This document shows, piece after piece, positions 1-11,594 of a DNA stretch of 42,011 nucleotides. The translations under genes and the position numbers were made by a program. Positions within the stretch are counted from its first letter, which is position 1; every line of letters starts with the position of its first letter. The notes under the pieces are model-generated. The model had not been told where the DNA came from and made no database searches. It saw only the letters and a program-made list of their open reading frames with translations. This DNA comes from Entomortierella parvispora (Eukaryota > Mortierellomycota > Mortierellomycetes > Mortierellales > Mortierellaceae): positions 1 through 42,011 of the forward strand of contig CAUYJH010000030.1 in assembly GCA_963573315.1 (NCBI GenBank), written 5' to 3'.

Positions 1-467
1 AATGGGAACGACGTAATCCAACGAAATAGAACCTTTGAGTAATAGCCATACAACAAAGTCTAGCCGTAGAGTTTGGAGGGTTTGTTTTATTGACTTTAAT
101 GAAAATGGAACCAATTCGAACAGAATTATGAAAAAAAATGTGTTCATGCGGATGTCTGCCTGTGTGAGTGAGTGTATGAGTGTGTGGTCATTTAGAGTCG
201 TAACGGTTCGCGTTTTTTCGTTAAAAAGTCATGATGTGTGTGTGTTGTGTGTGTATGTGTGTAGTGTAGTTGAATATGGGGAGATGCATCTTCTCCCTCT
301 CCTCCTTCCTTGCTTTCTTTCCTCCCTCCAAGTTGCTCTGACAGAAAACAGGCAATGAAAAAAAAAATGTACAGTGTCGAGGGGAAGACGATATGGTTGT
401 GCGGTCGAGAAAGGGTGTGCTGGAATATGGTTTTTTGGTGAGGGGTCGTGGGGTCCATGGTAAACTA
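1..467. other. 3' flank of the PH-domain gene, no gene seen
   Basis: No coding region is recognisable. The stretch holds a TG-rich microsatellite (about 236-262) and a CT-rich patch (about 290-330). It probably contains the 3' UTR and polyadenylation region of the minus-strand gene that ends at 468. Confidence 0.6.
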
Positions 468-3400
468 CTACTGGTCGCGTTCCTCAGGGCTTTCCTCGCC
501 ATTGACCTTGATTGAAGGGCTGATGGGTGCAACGGAAGAGAGGGGCGAGCTGGAAGAGGCGCTCGCCAGGCCACCGGCAGTCGAACCCGAGGCAGAAGCA
601 GAGGACAAATTCGTAGTCGTGTTGGCCGACTGATCTCTCTTCTTGTTCTTTGGGATGACAATCTGGGTTGGGTAAACGACCGCGGTCAATTTCTTCTTTG
701 CCTCCTTGTTCTGACTCTGGCGAATGCCAAAATCGTCCGAGAACGAGTTCAAGGAAGGCAACTCCAAGGCTGCTGCAGAAGAAGGGGCACCCGCACCCGC
801 TGCCGGGATAGGAGCTGCGGGGGCCATGACCTGGACGCCATAGGCACTTGTAAAACTGGCGCTACGACCCTGTCGTGCGCCGTTAGGCAAGGCCATACCA
901 CCCTGCAAGCTCACTCCACCCAGACTTCCCTTTCGGACCTGACTGTATCCAGTAGGGAGTGGGGCCATCAAGGATCCTGCTCTGGATCGGAATGGGGTGT
1001 GGAATCCACCATTCGGATCCTCTTCTTCCTCGGGGCTGTCAGGGTATTCATCATCCTCGCCCTCCTCATCTGTCACCAAGTTGGCATCGTTTTCATCTGT
1101 GCTGGTGTTGGAAGGAGCATAGGTGGCGCGCTGCAAGTGCTGATGATAAGGCGAGGCATGGAGCGGCCCTTGCCTTGGCGAGATTCCGACATAGGGACCC
1201 ATCGAGGGTGAATGAGGAGCTCCATACATCGACATGTGTCCGACAGGATGCACTCCTGGTGAAGGGAGAGGGATCAAATAACCAGATCCAGAGTTGGCCC
1301 TGGATCGCATAGCCATGGCCATCATGGGCGAAGGCGGACACATTCCATTTTCAAAGATCATTGATACTTGTCGCCGACCGCCTTGACAAGACTGGTTCGA
1401 AAACCGACGCTCGTGGCTAGAAGGTGTAGGAGGAGGTGGGAACTCGGCAATGAGTCGTTTCCGGAGCACCTCCCCAAACGAGAACTTGACATCAGCCAGG
1501 GACTCGCCCTTCTGGGGCAAATGCAAAACAGCGTCCAGTCCGATCAAGAGCTCTTGTTGAAGCAACGAAGACGCCATGCAGCCAAAGTTCATGGCCGCGG
1601 GATCTGTGGGAGAGTCAAAGAGCAACGGTCCAGGCTTGCCATAGATTCTGAAGGCTTCACTGGTTCCCAAGAGGACCTTTGTGCGCTCGACAGCGTTGGG
1701 GACCTGGAACATGGCAAACATGGATCGACCCGTTGGGAGCAAAGCCTGAAGATCACGGGCCATGGCCGAAGGAGGGGAAGGGCTGCTGAAGAATCCCTTT
1801 CGAGGCGAAGAGAGGTTCTCGCGTTGAAGGACCACGTCGCCCTCTAGCTTGATCGTCAAGGATCCCTCTTCATCGACCTTGTTATCCTTTGACGCGTTCA
1901 AGGACGAGCGACTTGGACAGACCGCGTAGGCCTGACTGACATTGTACATGGAGACAAAGGGTCGCTTGGACTTTGGATTCTCATAGAAATGAATCTGACC
2001 GCGGATCGGTGTAGCCTGAAGAACCTTGCCTTGCTTCTTCTTCTTGATCTCTTCTCCTCCACGCTGATCCGAGACCACGACCCACAACCGCAGCCAGTCT
2101 TCTCCTGCCCAGAACTTGACTCGCAGCATCCCTTCGTGCTTGACCGGCCCCTCGATCGTGGCCGCGACCTGATCCCGGAACTTTGGTCGACGCAAAAGGG
2201 TCGATGTGTAAATCTCTTGAAGACGAGAGCACTCATAACAACTCAATCGGATAGCGCAGACCCAATCCTGACAGGTCGATCCAATCTCGGGCGCTCCTAG
2301 ACTCAATTGCTGCACGGGCTGAAACACGGCCTTGTTGGCACCCATCCAGTTGATCGTAAACGTGCCTCCGTTGGGGCCCTCCTGCATCTCGACTCTGGCC
2401 TCCTCCATATTCATCTCCTCGGCCACGCCACCAGATCCACTGGCGCCGGGCATGGGCACGATCTTGAGTGTTCGTCCGACGAGCTCCACATTATAAGCTG
2501 CCCATTGCTGTCCATGCAGCTTGAACCCATCCAGTCCACATTCTGCCTTCTTTTGCAGCTGTCCCTTGATATACACCTTTCCGAAATACACATCAAATTG
2601 TTTCAGAACCGATTCCGTGTCCGAGGTCTGTCCCAGAGGCGCGCCACGGAAACCAGGCGAGGATCGAGGTCCAAGTGCTGGGGAGGTAGGTGCGGGAGCC
2701 AGACTAGCCACAGAGTTTTTGCGGGAGGAAGGGGTCCAAGTGCCTGGCAAGGGGAGCGAACCAGAAGACCCTTGACGGGGAGTGGAGGGATGAGGGGTGA
2801 GGGAAGGGGAGGAATGGCCAGGGGTCAGCAAAGGTCCGTGCCTGGGCGAAGCTGCTCCAGGGTGCTGCATCCACGGCTGCTGGACAGAGAGCGTGCTTGC
2901 GGGAGAATCACAGGCTGAGAGAGGCGAGTGCGTGAAGCTGCCAGAGACGGCTCTAGATCCCAAAGTCGGGATCTGCAACGGATTCGGTGCCCCGGCTCTC
3001 ATTCTGTTCTCCATTGGACGCTGTTGTTGGTACTGCTGCTGGTGCTGCTGTGAGTGCTGCTGTGAGTGCTGCTGATTCTCCGTGAAAAGTGCCTGTTGAG
3101 GGGGCGGTGATCTGGACTGGTGTGGGTCGGTGCTTGGTCTGGAATGCAGGTTGGCGGGTGGTGGAGACGGGTAACTGATTCCTGAGGAAGAGCGCGAAGT
3201 CAGACTGGCGGGGATGGACTCTGGAGATCCAATCCCGAGTCCCTCGACGGCGGCATCAATCCCGTTCCTGTCTTCCGAGTCCGAGTGATGAGGGGTGCTG
3301 ATGTCATTCCTCTTGCGATCGACGGGCAAAGCAGGCAGGAGCGAAGAGGACAATGGTGGGTGCTGCTGCTGTTGTTGATCCATCATTTCTCCCGAGCGCC

Positions 3401-3590
3401 ATTCTAAAAAAACACGGAAAAAGACCATGGAAACAAGTGTTGGTGTCAGTCACAGAACAAAAAGCTTGTGGTATTGCAGCAAGATGGTGTCAACGGCAAT
3501 TCATTCGGGATTCCAATTGATTACGAAAGTCCTGCAGGGTTTTCCCGCCCGCCTTTCCGACTTACCGGTGTGGATATCGGCTGCTGCCAT
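468..3590 (-). CDS. PH-domain protein, Caf120/Skg3-like (986 aa, 2 exons)
   Basis: Large cytoplasmic protein with a pleckstrin-homology-like core at about residues 275-600 and long Ser/Pro/Gln-rich flanks. Core landmarks are a GKVYIKGQLQKK segment, a tryptophan-rich strand (EDWLRLWVVV), the sequence RGQIHFYENPKSKRPFVSMY followed by VSQAYAV, and FRIYGKPGPLLFDSP. These resemble the yeast Caf120/Skg3 family, known from CCR4-NOT association and cell-polarity work; the exact role here is inferred. Exons: 3590-3566 (25 nt, starting MAAADIHT) and 3403-468. Intron 3404-3565 has donor CCG|GTAAGTCGG and acceptor TTTTTTTAG. The junction codon is in frame and gives EWRSGEMMDQ. An in-frame ATG at 3428 lies inside the intron and is not the start. 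An alternative start is the Met-Met at 3386/3383. The tail is disordered, with an acidic patch (DEEGEDDEYPDSPEEEED). Confidence 0.85.
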
Positions 3591-4079
3591 GGAACTTGTG
3601 GCGGTCATGGTGGTGGTCGTGGCGGTGGTCGTGGCGGTGGCGGTGGTGGTGGTAATTGCGAGAAGGGTGAGGCTGCGTGAATGTGTGTGTGGGTGTGCGT
3701 TTGTATCGAAGCAGGCGTTGAGGTGCGCGCCAGGGATGAATTGAAATGAACGACGCCGGCCGCAAATTAAAAGGAAATCAAAGAGCCCCTAGGACGTTTG
3801 TTTGTGCAAGGACGATGCGCGTCTGAGCCGAGCAAGCAAAAAAAAAGGTCGGCGGATCGATCGGACAGAAGAGTGGAGGTGAAGGTGAGGGGTGGGTCGT
3901 TAGAGAGGTGAGTCTTATGGACGTAAATGCATTCCTTTGTTGGCAGTGTTTGTTCATTCAATCATGGGCAAGTGTTCATTCCATCGGTCCATTCACGCGT
4001 TCATGGAAGGTAAGACGAGGAGAGGAAGAGTGGAGAGGACTAACAATAGCAAGAACGAACGTGGGCAAGAGAAAGGACA

Positions 4080-4595
4080 AAGTGGAAGGAAACAAAGAGA
4101 GAGAGAGAGAGGGAGGGGGGAACGAAAGGAATTACGACGTTGCAGAATGTCGCGCGAATGACAATGGCACCTTTTTTTTTTCCTCGTTGTTGCTCTTGAC
4201 ATGCACAACAAGGAACAGAAACACAGACGGACAAAAAGACTCACCTTTGTGATTGCTGCAGTGTCTGAAAAATACAACGGCGCAATTAAAGGCGCAAGGA
4301 ACAACGGGGCGCAAGCAATGGCAAGCTAACGAAGAGACGGGGGCGAGTGTGAACGTGCAAGCGAACAAGAGAGAGATTGAGAGTTCTGTTGTTTTGCCGA
4401 GGAAGGTTGAGGTGCGGAAATGAGTGGTGCAGGAGGCTACCAAGTTCTCGACTCGGGACAAGGGAAAGGGATGTGTGAGCGAGGAAATGAAAGAGAGTGA
4501 AGATGTAAGAGTGTAAGAGAGTAAGAGAGAGAGAGAGAGAGAGAGCGAGAGCGAGCGAGAGAGAGAAGGGAGAGAGAGAGAGAAAGAGGAAGGTA
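4080..4595 (-). promoter_or_regulatory. Pyrimidine-rich (on sense strand) 5' region of the PH gene
   Basis: Long GA-rich runs on the plus strand (4097-4112, 4515-4590), hence CT-rich on the strand that encodes the PH protein. The same arrangement precedes most other genes here. A good minus-strand splice donor (AAAG|GTGAGTC) near 4242-4250 suggests a possible further 5' UTR intron. Its function as a promoter is inferred from composition and position. Confidence 0.4.
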
Positions 4596-7239
4596 ATGGG
4601 ACAAGGGAGGAAGATAGTAAAAAGAAGAAGAAGAGGAAAGAGCTTTACGTCCAGGCGTCGTTGTTTAGTTGTTCCTTCCGCTCTTCTCTCCGTCGTTCCG
4701 CGCCTTCCATCCCTTCACTGTTCTATTTCCTTATTTCTCGTTGTTGAAATAAAACCGATTTTTTTGAACCATGTCCGTCTTTTCTGCCCCTCTCTCGTCG
4801 CCCGTCAGTATCCAACCGCCGTGCCGACCTTTGGGTCCATTGATATCTGACTGTGGCGTGTGGAGAGCAAAGCATGCTCTTGCTGCTCTCAGCATTGCTG
4901 CTGTGGTTGTCTTGGTCTTTTGTTAAGAATGGATGAATGAATGATTTGGAAGTGCTCTTTCCTTCACTCCTTCCCTTCCTTTCGCCCTTCTTTCCTTCTT
5001 TTTCTCTCCACCCTGCTGCACTCTCCTTCTGGCACTTGCTCTTCGTCCTTTTCACATAATTCACACCAATCGGTCCAATCCGCACATTCTCTTCCTCCCA
5101 CCTTTCTCGTGTGCGATCGAGTGTCGTCTGTGCTACCACGGATCCGACCTTTATTTTTAGGGCACAAAAGTAAAAATATCGCCATTGCTGACCTGACAAT
5201 GCGTCCATATCCCCAGTCCTATTATTCGCACGCAGGTGCTCAAATGAGTGAAAATTTGACTGGGAGTTGCAAAAAAACGCGACCGCTAGGTCTCCCCCTC
5301 GCCTCCTTTACTAGACCGCCTCCTCCAGAGCCCCCGGGGCCTCACCTCCTTTCTGGATTGAGTGTGTCATACTTGAGGAGATCATCCTCCTTTCTTTGGA
5401 TCCCGGAGACTCTTTGGTTCCTGGGCGAGTAGCTTTAATGGTCATCAGGTATTGTCATCACCACCAGGTCGTGATGCTGAAGCCCTTGCTTTGCCCTTGG
5501 ACTCTCTCTTCTCCTGACGCTTCTCCTCTTTCCTCCCTTTTTGTTTGCAGGGAACAGATATTGATATTAACTCACTTCGATACTCCACTTTCTAGCCAAA
5601 TTGGTTTCAATAATACCTTTTCTTGCCGCCGCTTCGCGACTTTGCATTTGGGTGCATGTTAGACTACCATATCCCTCAGTCGTACGTTCGTTGACTCCTT
5701 CCCACTTGTTTCTTACTAACGTGGATGGCTGTCCTATCCAACCTAAAAATAAAAAAAAATAAAAAAATGCATGCTATAACGGACTCTTGTGCGTGCAGCA
5801 GTGGCATCACACGAGTTGGTGCACTCGAACGGAAATCACGCTCCGCGTCCCGCATCCCGTCTGCTTGGATGCCAGGATGTGGGACAGGACAGACGAGGTC
5901 GCGCCACGGTGATGCTCTAGTGTGGAAGAGGGGTTTATCCCGATCTAAATAAGATCGGCACCCAGGGAATGAGAGAAGGGGAGAATGAGCACCTGTTTTT
6001 GCTCAATTGAATCCACAAATGAGAGAACGATATGGCAATTGCAATAGCTGCTCTGTTTTTTAATAACTTATCTATATAGTTCATGACGCGGATTAGCGAA
6101 CTAACTTACCTATAATACCATCTGGAGCTCATACCCACGCGCCAAAGCTGGGTTTGGTCAGTTCCTATTGCTAATGGCAAGTTCTATTCCGATCGACTTG
6201 AACTCTCCTGGGTATGAAAGAACCTGGGATCCAGTCGTCTCATATACCACTCCCGGTTGTCTGCAGTCAAGGCGGGTTCCAACAGAAGAAATTCGTTTCA
6301 ATTGCTTGCTAGTCCTCATTCAGGCTTGGTACTCCTGGTTCCACATACAAACTTGTACCCTTGGTTAACGTGAAGGCGCCCCGTTCGTACTCGCTCTTCA
6401 GGGTAGGTAGACCTGTCAATTGGTCATTTATGGATCTTGATCATTAACCGTATTCTTCAGACAGTAGCGCCACTGCATGCCGTCCTACAAAAAAAAGTAT
6501 ACCTCTCGCCCACTCGACTGATCTGCGAAAGTCCGGCGCTTGGTTTGTCAATATGTCGTCGTCAATTGACCAACGACACTCGTTTGACGCGTTCACTGAC
6601 ACTTGCCTGCCGCCAAACAGCAACAAGAAAATCTCCCTATAGGAACAAGGGGGGTAACTGCCACTGAGACACTGTAAGGCATTCAAGTCTTCCGTCAAGG
6701 CCGTCAATGTCAGAATCCAGAATCAACAACCAGGACGAGGATCGAGGACCATGATCGAGCACAACGAAACAAGTTGCGACATGGAAAATTGGTGGCGTAA
6801 AACTGGCTGCCCTGGGCAAATTTCCTTCGAACCCCGATCAAAGCAGACATGATTGGATCGAACACCTCCAATGGTGCATACGAGTGCTGCCAGTGCTTGG
6901 CCTTCTTCACATTGGATCTCTCTTTCCCACAGTCCATAAACAATTTTTTTGAGGGCTTGCCCTGGCCCTGTGAAAAAAACAATGTTCAGGGATCAATGGC
7001 CCAAGCCCAAAAAAAGGGCGGAGACAACATCCCAACATTGCTACATATGTAGCATTTATAGAAGCATGCCGAAGACATTCGCCCACCGTCACTGTCTGTG
7101 CGCTCCAATCCCGTTGCCGCGTGCAAGTGAGTACCTTGCCAGGCAAGAGATAACAAAATTCAAAAAAAATGAGGCCATTTTTGTCCTCGATCCCTCGATC
7201 CACACAACAAAAGGGCAAACAAATCAACAAGCGGAAAAG
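4596..7239. other. Long non-coding interval, no gene recognised
   Basis: About 2.6 kb in which neither strand shows a protein I recognise; all open frames are short and of random composition. There is a CT-rich patch at 4960-5110, a plus-strand acceptor-like run (TTTTTGTTTGCAG ending near 5550) and A/T-rich sequence at 5745-5768. The interval may hold the PH gene's distal promoter, a non-coding RNA or decayed repeats. Confidence 0.4.
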
Positions 7240-7403
7240 TTTTTCTCTTCTTATTTCGTTCCTTGGCTCTATACCATCCCTCCACTCTCCACTCCCTCTC
7301 TCTCTCCACTCCAACACTCTTTCTTGGCTCGGCCCCTGTCAGTTCCCTCCTTCCTCCTTCCTCCTTTTACTTCCTTGTTGAACTCCATCCTATCGACCAC
7401 ACA
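7240..7403 (+). promoter_or_regulatory. CT-rich promoter / 5' UTR of the F-box gene
   Basis: Strong pyrimidine bias on the plus strand (runs of CTCC, TCTC and TTCC) immediately upstream of the predicted 5' UTR intron of the F-box gene. No clear TATA box. The start-site assignment is inferred from composition. Confidence 0.4.
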
Positions 7404-7514
7404 GTGAGTGCCCTGCCAACAACAATTCGCAGGCAATAGCCCAGTCTGTGTTACAACACATCATCACAGATTGATTGACCCCTTGGTGCCTGTTTTTCTT
7501 TTCCCTCTTATCAG
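7404..7514 (+). other. Probable 5' UTR intron of the F-box gene
   Basis: Donor ACA|GTGAGTG and acceptor TTTTCCCTCTTATCAG bracket 111 nt. The acceptor ends 14 nt before the ATG at 7529. Removing it does not change the protein. Supported only by splice consensus. Confidence 0.5.
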
Positions 7515-7528
7515 TCATACTCTGACAA

Positions 7529-9625
7529 ATGCCTGCCTTGATCGACCTTCCTGGCGCACAAAGCGCCGGATCGGGATCGACTGCAACCAGGACAGCACAT
7601 CATATCAAGAAGCAGCAGCGACTGCAGCAGGAACAAAAGCTCTTTGTACCAGCCCCAGCCCCCACCTCCAATTGCTCCTCACCCTTTGATCTGCCCGAGT
7701 TATGCGATCAGATCGCAGCCCACCTCGATCAACAAACACTCACTGTCGTGGTCAGGGTCTGCTCGCAGTGGTACAGGTGCTGGATGCGACACCTCTGGCG
7801 CAAGGTCCATGTCTCCTCCTCTGTGGGCTCACACAACTACCACAACGTGGAGATGCAACGGGCCTTCGGACGAATGAGTAGCTCTATTCGCCATTTGGAA
7901 TGGATGCATCAGTCGAATGAACTTTTCTCTGACCATGTCTTGAACACTATGGACCTCTCGGGACTGAACACGGAGACATTACTGCTGTCCAGCTGGTCCA
8001 GGACCCTGGATGCTACGACTCTTGATCGCTTTGTTCACTCTTCTGCACATAGACTGAAGGTGCTTCAGCTCCACAACATGACCGCCGTACGAGGAGACTT
8101 GATCAAGGTCGCTGCAACATCGTTGCCCAACTTGCGCTACTTCAGTTTGATCATGGCTGAGCCGGAATCCTCGCACAGCCACTCCAGACAGCGATCCGGG
8201 GTCTCCACCCCGACAATGACCTCCGCTTCAAGCAGTGGTACCAGTACTCCGGCCTTGGTCACAGAGTTGGCGGAGTTCAATGGAGAATCAACCTCGGCAG
8301 AGTCGTTGATGACCCTGTTGGACGCCTGCCCCAAACTGCGTGCTTTGGTCCTTCAAGACGTGCGGACGCCTCTGGCCACCCTCACAGCAACCGAGGATGA
8401 GGAAACTTTGGACGAAGATAATATCAATTCAGAGCCACTGCAGCCCTCCTTCTTCCGACCAATGCAGTACCTCACGACGATCAACTTGCACGCCACCACT
8501 GTCTCTGGCTCGATCCTTTCCGGACTTTTTGCCCGTTGTCCTCAATTGATCAAACTAGACTTGAGTCAAGAATCTGCGCTCTATCTCTCGGGATTTCAAC
8601 TGGACCCACAACTCGTCATGCAGTCCCTCTCAGTCCTGCACATGGGTCAATGCCACTTCTTGGATGGGGCTGGATTCAAAGAGATTATGAAATCTTTGCC
8701 CAGTCTAAGAATCGCCGATATCTCGCAGTCGAGTGTGGACGATGCGGCCCTGGCGGTTATGGGACGACGCTGTCTAAAGATTACCGATCTAAACTTGGAC
8801 GGATGCACTCATATCACGGATCAAGGTGTGCGAGACATGCTATCCCACAGCAAAACAGCCGCCCAAGATTCCACGATGAGTCAAGAACAACAGGAACAGG
8901 AACCATACAGAAATACTAGCTTGCAGAGTCTCTCCATTGCTGGATGCACCGAACTGACAGGACAGGGCATCCATCACATTCTGATGACCTGTGCTAGACT
9001 GAGAACCTTGGATTTTCAACAGCCCGAGATCATGCCTGAGGCTCTCTTCCCCCATACCCTAGAGACTGTTGACGAGGATGAAACCCCGGCAGTCGCTCAA
9101 ACCCAAGGACAAGAACAAGGACATGAGCAGATTGAGTCTCTCGCCACAACAGAGACGACAACCCCTGTCCAAGATGTCACTGCCCCATTATACCCAGGAA
9201 GCCTTCCAGCCTCCATCATCCTTGCAACAGGATTGGAACCCTCTGAACCACCAAATGACGAGACTTCAACACCCGCCGTTCCTTGGGCGTGCAGTGAAAG
9301 TTTAGAACTTCTCAGCATCAAGCATCTGAACACTATCAATCCCAGCCAGACTCAGTTCTTGAACGCTCGCCTTCGGGAACTTTCGCGTCTCAAGGTCCTA
9401 CACATTGGTGGCAGTCAATTGGAACTGTCAGTTTTGGACGGATTAAGCCATCGACTGGAACACCTGTACATTGACGATCTGGCGCGTGAGGTCGATTTGA
9501 AAGATGTCCAATGGTTGGTGGATCAAACGCCCAAGCTGACGCGATTGTGGTGCCGTCAGTTGATTCGACATTCGGAGCCGTGGAAAGTGCTCCGTGGTGC
9601 GAGAAAACATTTAAGGCTGTGGTAG
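7529..9625 (+). CDS. F-box / leucine-rich-repeat protein (698 aa)
   Basis: Predicted substrate receptor of an SCF ubiquitin ligase. Residues about 53-95 form an F-box (FDLPELCDQIAAHLD, then VVRVCSQWYRCW and LWRKV), which in this family docks Skp1. Leucine-rich repeats follow to the C-terminus; the clearest are around residues 390-430 (LNLDGCTHITDQGV) and about 467 (LSIAGCTELTGQGI), of the cysteine-containing Amn1/Grr1 type. The repeats are interrupted by Ser/Thr-rich (about 212-248) and Gln/Glu-rich (about 448-462, 510-560) disordered insertions. Single coding exon. The ATG at 7529 is the first in frame after the acceptor at 7514. The substrate cannot be predicted. Coupling to the NEDD8 gene 2 kb away is a pathway-level coincidence (neddylation activates cullins), not evidence of co-regulation. 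Confidence 0.85.
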   Translation: MPALIDLPGAQSAGSGSTATRTAHHIKKQQRLQQEQKLFVPAPAPTSNCSSPFDLPELCDQIAAHLDQQTLTVVVRVCSQWYRCWMRHLWRKVHVSSSVGSHNYHNVEMQRAFGRMSSSIRHLEWMHQSNELFSDHVLNTMDLSGLNTETLLLSSWSRTLDATTLDRFVHSSAHRLKVLQLHNMTAVRGDLIKVAATSLPNLRYFSLIMAEPESSHSHSRQRSGVSTPTMTSASSSGTSTPALVTELAEFNGESTSAESLMTLLDACPKLRALVLQDVRTPLATLTATEDEETLDEDNINSEPLQPSFFRPMQYLTTINLHATTVSGSILSGLFARCPQLIKLDLSQESALYLSGFQLDPQLVMQSLSVLHMGQCHFLDGAGFKEIMKSLPSLRIADISQSSVDDAALAVMGRRCLKITDLNLDGCTHITDQGVRDMLSHSKTAAQDSTMSQEQQEQEPYRNTSLQSLSIAGCTELTGQGIHHILMTCARLRTLDFQQPEIMPEALFPHTLETVDEDETPAVAQTQGQEQGHEQIESLATTETTTPVQDVTAPLYPGSLPASIILATGLEPSEPPNDETSTPAVPWACSESLELLSIKHLNTINPSQTQFLNARLRELSRLKVLHIGGSQLELSVLDGLSHRLEHLYIDDLAREVDLKDVQWLVDQTPKLTRLWCRQLIRHSEPWKVLRGARKHLRLW

Positions 9626-10002
9626 TTTAGTATCCTAGAATCAGAACTGAATCGCCATGTGCAATCCCTTTATATTCTTTGCTTTAATACTGCGTGGACG
9701 CCATATACTCCATCCTCAATAGACCTCAATAGACTTGATTTACCCAAACTCTGCGCTAGATCCCCTGAAGAACAGTAATGTCAATGATGAGCGTCGACCT
9801 CCTTTTTTTTCCTTTCTCTTGACTAGCTCCATCCTCGGCTCGAGTATTAGCGTTTAATGGACCGAATGACCCCTGTAGACACCAACAGGTGAACGGGAAA
9901 TATCTTTCCAGGACATCGCTCTCTCTTTCTCTTTCATTTTCTTATTTGAACGTCTTCACTCTCTTCAACATTTTCCCACAGTTATTCTCCATCAAAACGA
10001 CC
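9626..10002 (+). other. Intergenic region between F-box and ICMT genes
   Basis: 377 bp with the F-box 3' UTR and the ICMT 5' region. A candidate 5' UTR intron runs from AACAG|GTGAAC (9889) to TTTTCCCACAG (9980), 22 nt before the ICMT ATG. It contains a CT-rich run at 9915-9945. No gene is seen. Confidence 0.4.
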
Positions 10003-10895
10003 ATGATTCCCAAGATACTTTGTCTGTGCGTGTGTTCGGTCGGCTTTATCGCGTCCTGCTTCCCACCACGTTCATCACCATCGAATTCCAAACTGGTGGG
10101 GACGGCCAAGGACGAAGGCTTACTAATTCGTATTGCCCGGTCCTCTGTTTTTGCCATGTCTGTCATCCACGCATTGGGAACCGTACCCTATATCGTTTTG
10201 ATAATCTACATTGAGCACCATGGGAAGGATCGTGACCACTCCATTAGTGGTGACAGAGATGTTGATGCCGCCCTTCGAAAACTTTCAGCCCTGGAGACTT
10301 GGCAGATTACAACGACCTTGATATCTGTCCTTGCAAGCGCGCTTCGTCTTTGGTCCTTTGTAACCTTGGATCGTTTTTTCACTGTAAGATTCCAAAAGAA
10401 CCGAAGGCTGGGAGTTTCTGTTACCAGGTTTGCTGGCTTTTTACTTTTTTGGCTTTGACTTTTTTTTTTGGATAGTATGCATTGTTCATTCACAAGGATC
10501 ACAAACTGGTGGTGACAGGACCCTACAAATACCTACGCCACCCATCCTACACTGGAATGGTGACCACAATTTCTGTGAGCTACCTGCTGCTGCTTCATCA
10601 AGGTATTTGGCCCGTGTTCACATCTTGGCTCGCTGCAAGTTTCCATAGTCACGTCGTCCCCCATGCTCCATTAATGTTCTCGTTCCTGTGGGGCGTCCTC
10701 AGGAGAATCCCCCTTTGGGCTCAGATCACAGGCCCGTACGGAGGTGTCTGGGCAGCTCTCCCAGTGGGTGGAGTTTGGTTTGAGATAGTCCGCAGGAGGA
10801 TCAGGAATGAGGAGGTCATGATGCGAGAACACTTTCGCGAGGAGTGGGATCGCTACGCCAGCAAGCGGTGGAGGGTGGTTCCCTTTGTTTATTAA
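10003..10895 (+). CDS. Isoprenylcysteine carboxyl methyltransferase-like protein (266 aa, 2 exons)
   Basis: Integral membrane methyltransferase of the ICMT/Ste14 family, which uses S-adenosylmethionine to methylate the C-terminal prenylcysteine of CaaX proteins at the ER. Exons 10003-10383 and 10476-10895. Intron 10384-10475 has donor ACT|GTAAGA and acceptor TTTTTGGATAG, phase 0. The join restores the family signature LDRFFT followed by a KDHKLVVTGPY...LRHPSYTGM block (about residues 134-155) and the C-terminal EEWDRYASKRWRVVPFVY. Hydrophobic segments lie near residues 1-20, 45-70, 105-120 and 155-220. The start MIPKIL is preceded by a candidate UTR acceptor. A weaker donor at 10420 is also in frame but would insert 12 residues into the conserved core. 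It could be a paralogue with another small-molecule substrate, but the motif spacing fits ICMT. Confidence 0.85.
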
Positions 10896-11594
10896 CCGGC
10901 TATCAGCAGGGCACTGCTCAAATTGGTATACTGGTGTATGATTCACTGTGCTATTGTTGGCGATACCTTCTATGGACATGACTGTCATGACAAAAGAAGA
11001 AAGTCACCCGAGAAAGCATCTAATAAAGCACCATATTCCCCCGTCGACACCCTGTGGCTGACCAACCTCTTGCAGGAGATTCCTTCATTGCCGGCCGGTC
11101 GCCGCTTGCATGTCCACTTTTTATGATGAATTTGTGCAGCAGATCTGGATCGAGCTTTGAGTGAATATCATCGCTATCAATTGGAGAGATGAATGTTGAA
11201 TGTGGTGAGGATGTAATTCGGCTCAGCAGATTTGCAAAGATTATAGCAATTGAACACGTCTCTTCAATAGTCAGATACAATCAAACCGCAGAGATAACAA
11301 ACATATCCAGAGTATATTTCTCCAAGTATCAGGGCGAGCGTCAATGCACAAAGAGGAGTTCGAGTCTGCCACGAAAGGTCAGGGGGTGGTTCTGATTTGT
11401 TGGTATTTGTATTGAAAAAAACAAGACGCGTTGGGAGGGTTATCTAGCATCTTCATTGCTCTTCCAGATGTGGTTTGTTTGATCTTTTTTGTCGAGTCAA
11501 GACCGGCGTGGCCTTCAGGCGGCTCCCACATATGCTGAACCGTTGACCGCCTTCAAGCGAACTAGGAAAGGATGATAGCTTTACATTATTTCCT
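10896..11594. other. Convergent 3' region between ICMT and NEDD8 genes
   Basis: About 700 bp between two converging stop codons. Open frames are short and none resembles a known protein. It is expected to hold both 3' UTRs. Confidence 0.5.

Noticed and set aside
10420-10475. Alternative ICMT intron with donor GTTACC
   Set aside because: In frame, but the GTAAGA donor at 10384 is stronger and yields the family-like LDRFFT-YALF junction without a 12-residue insertion.
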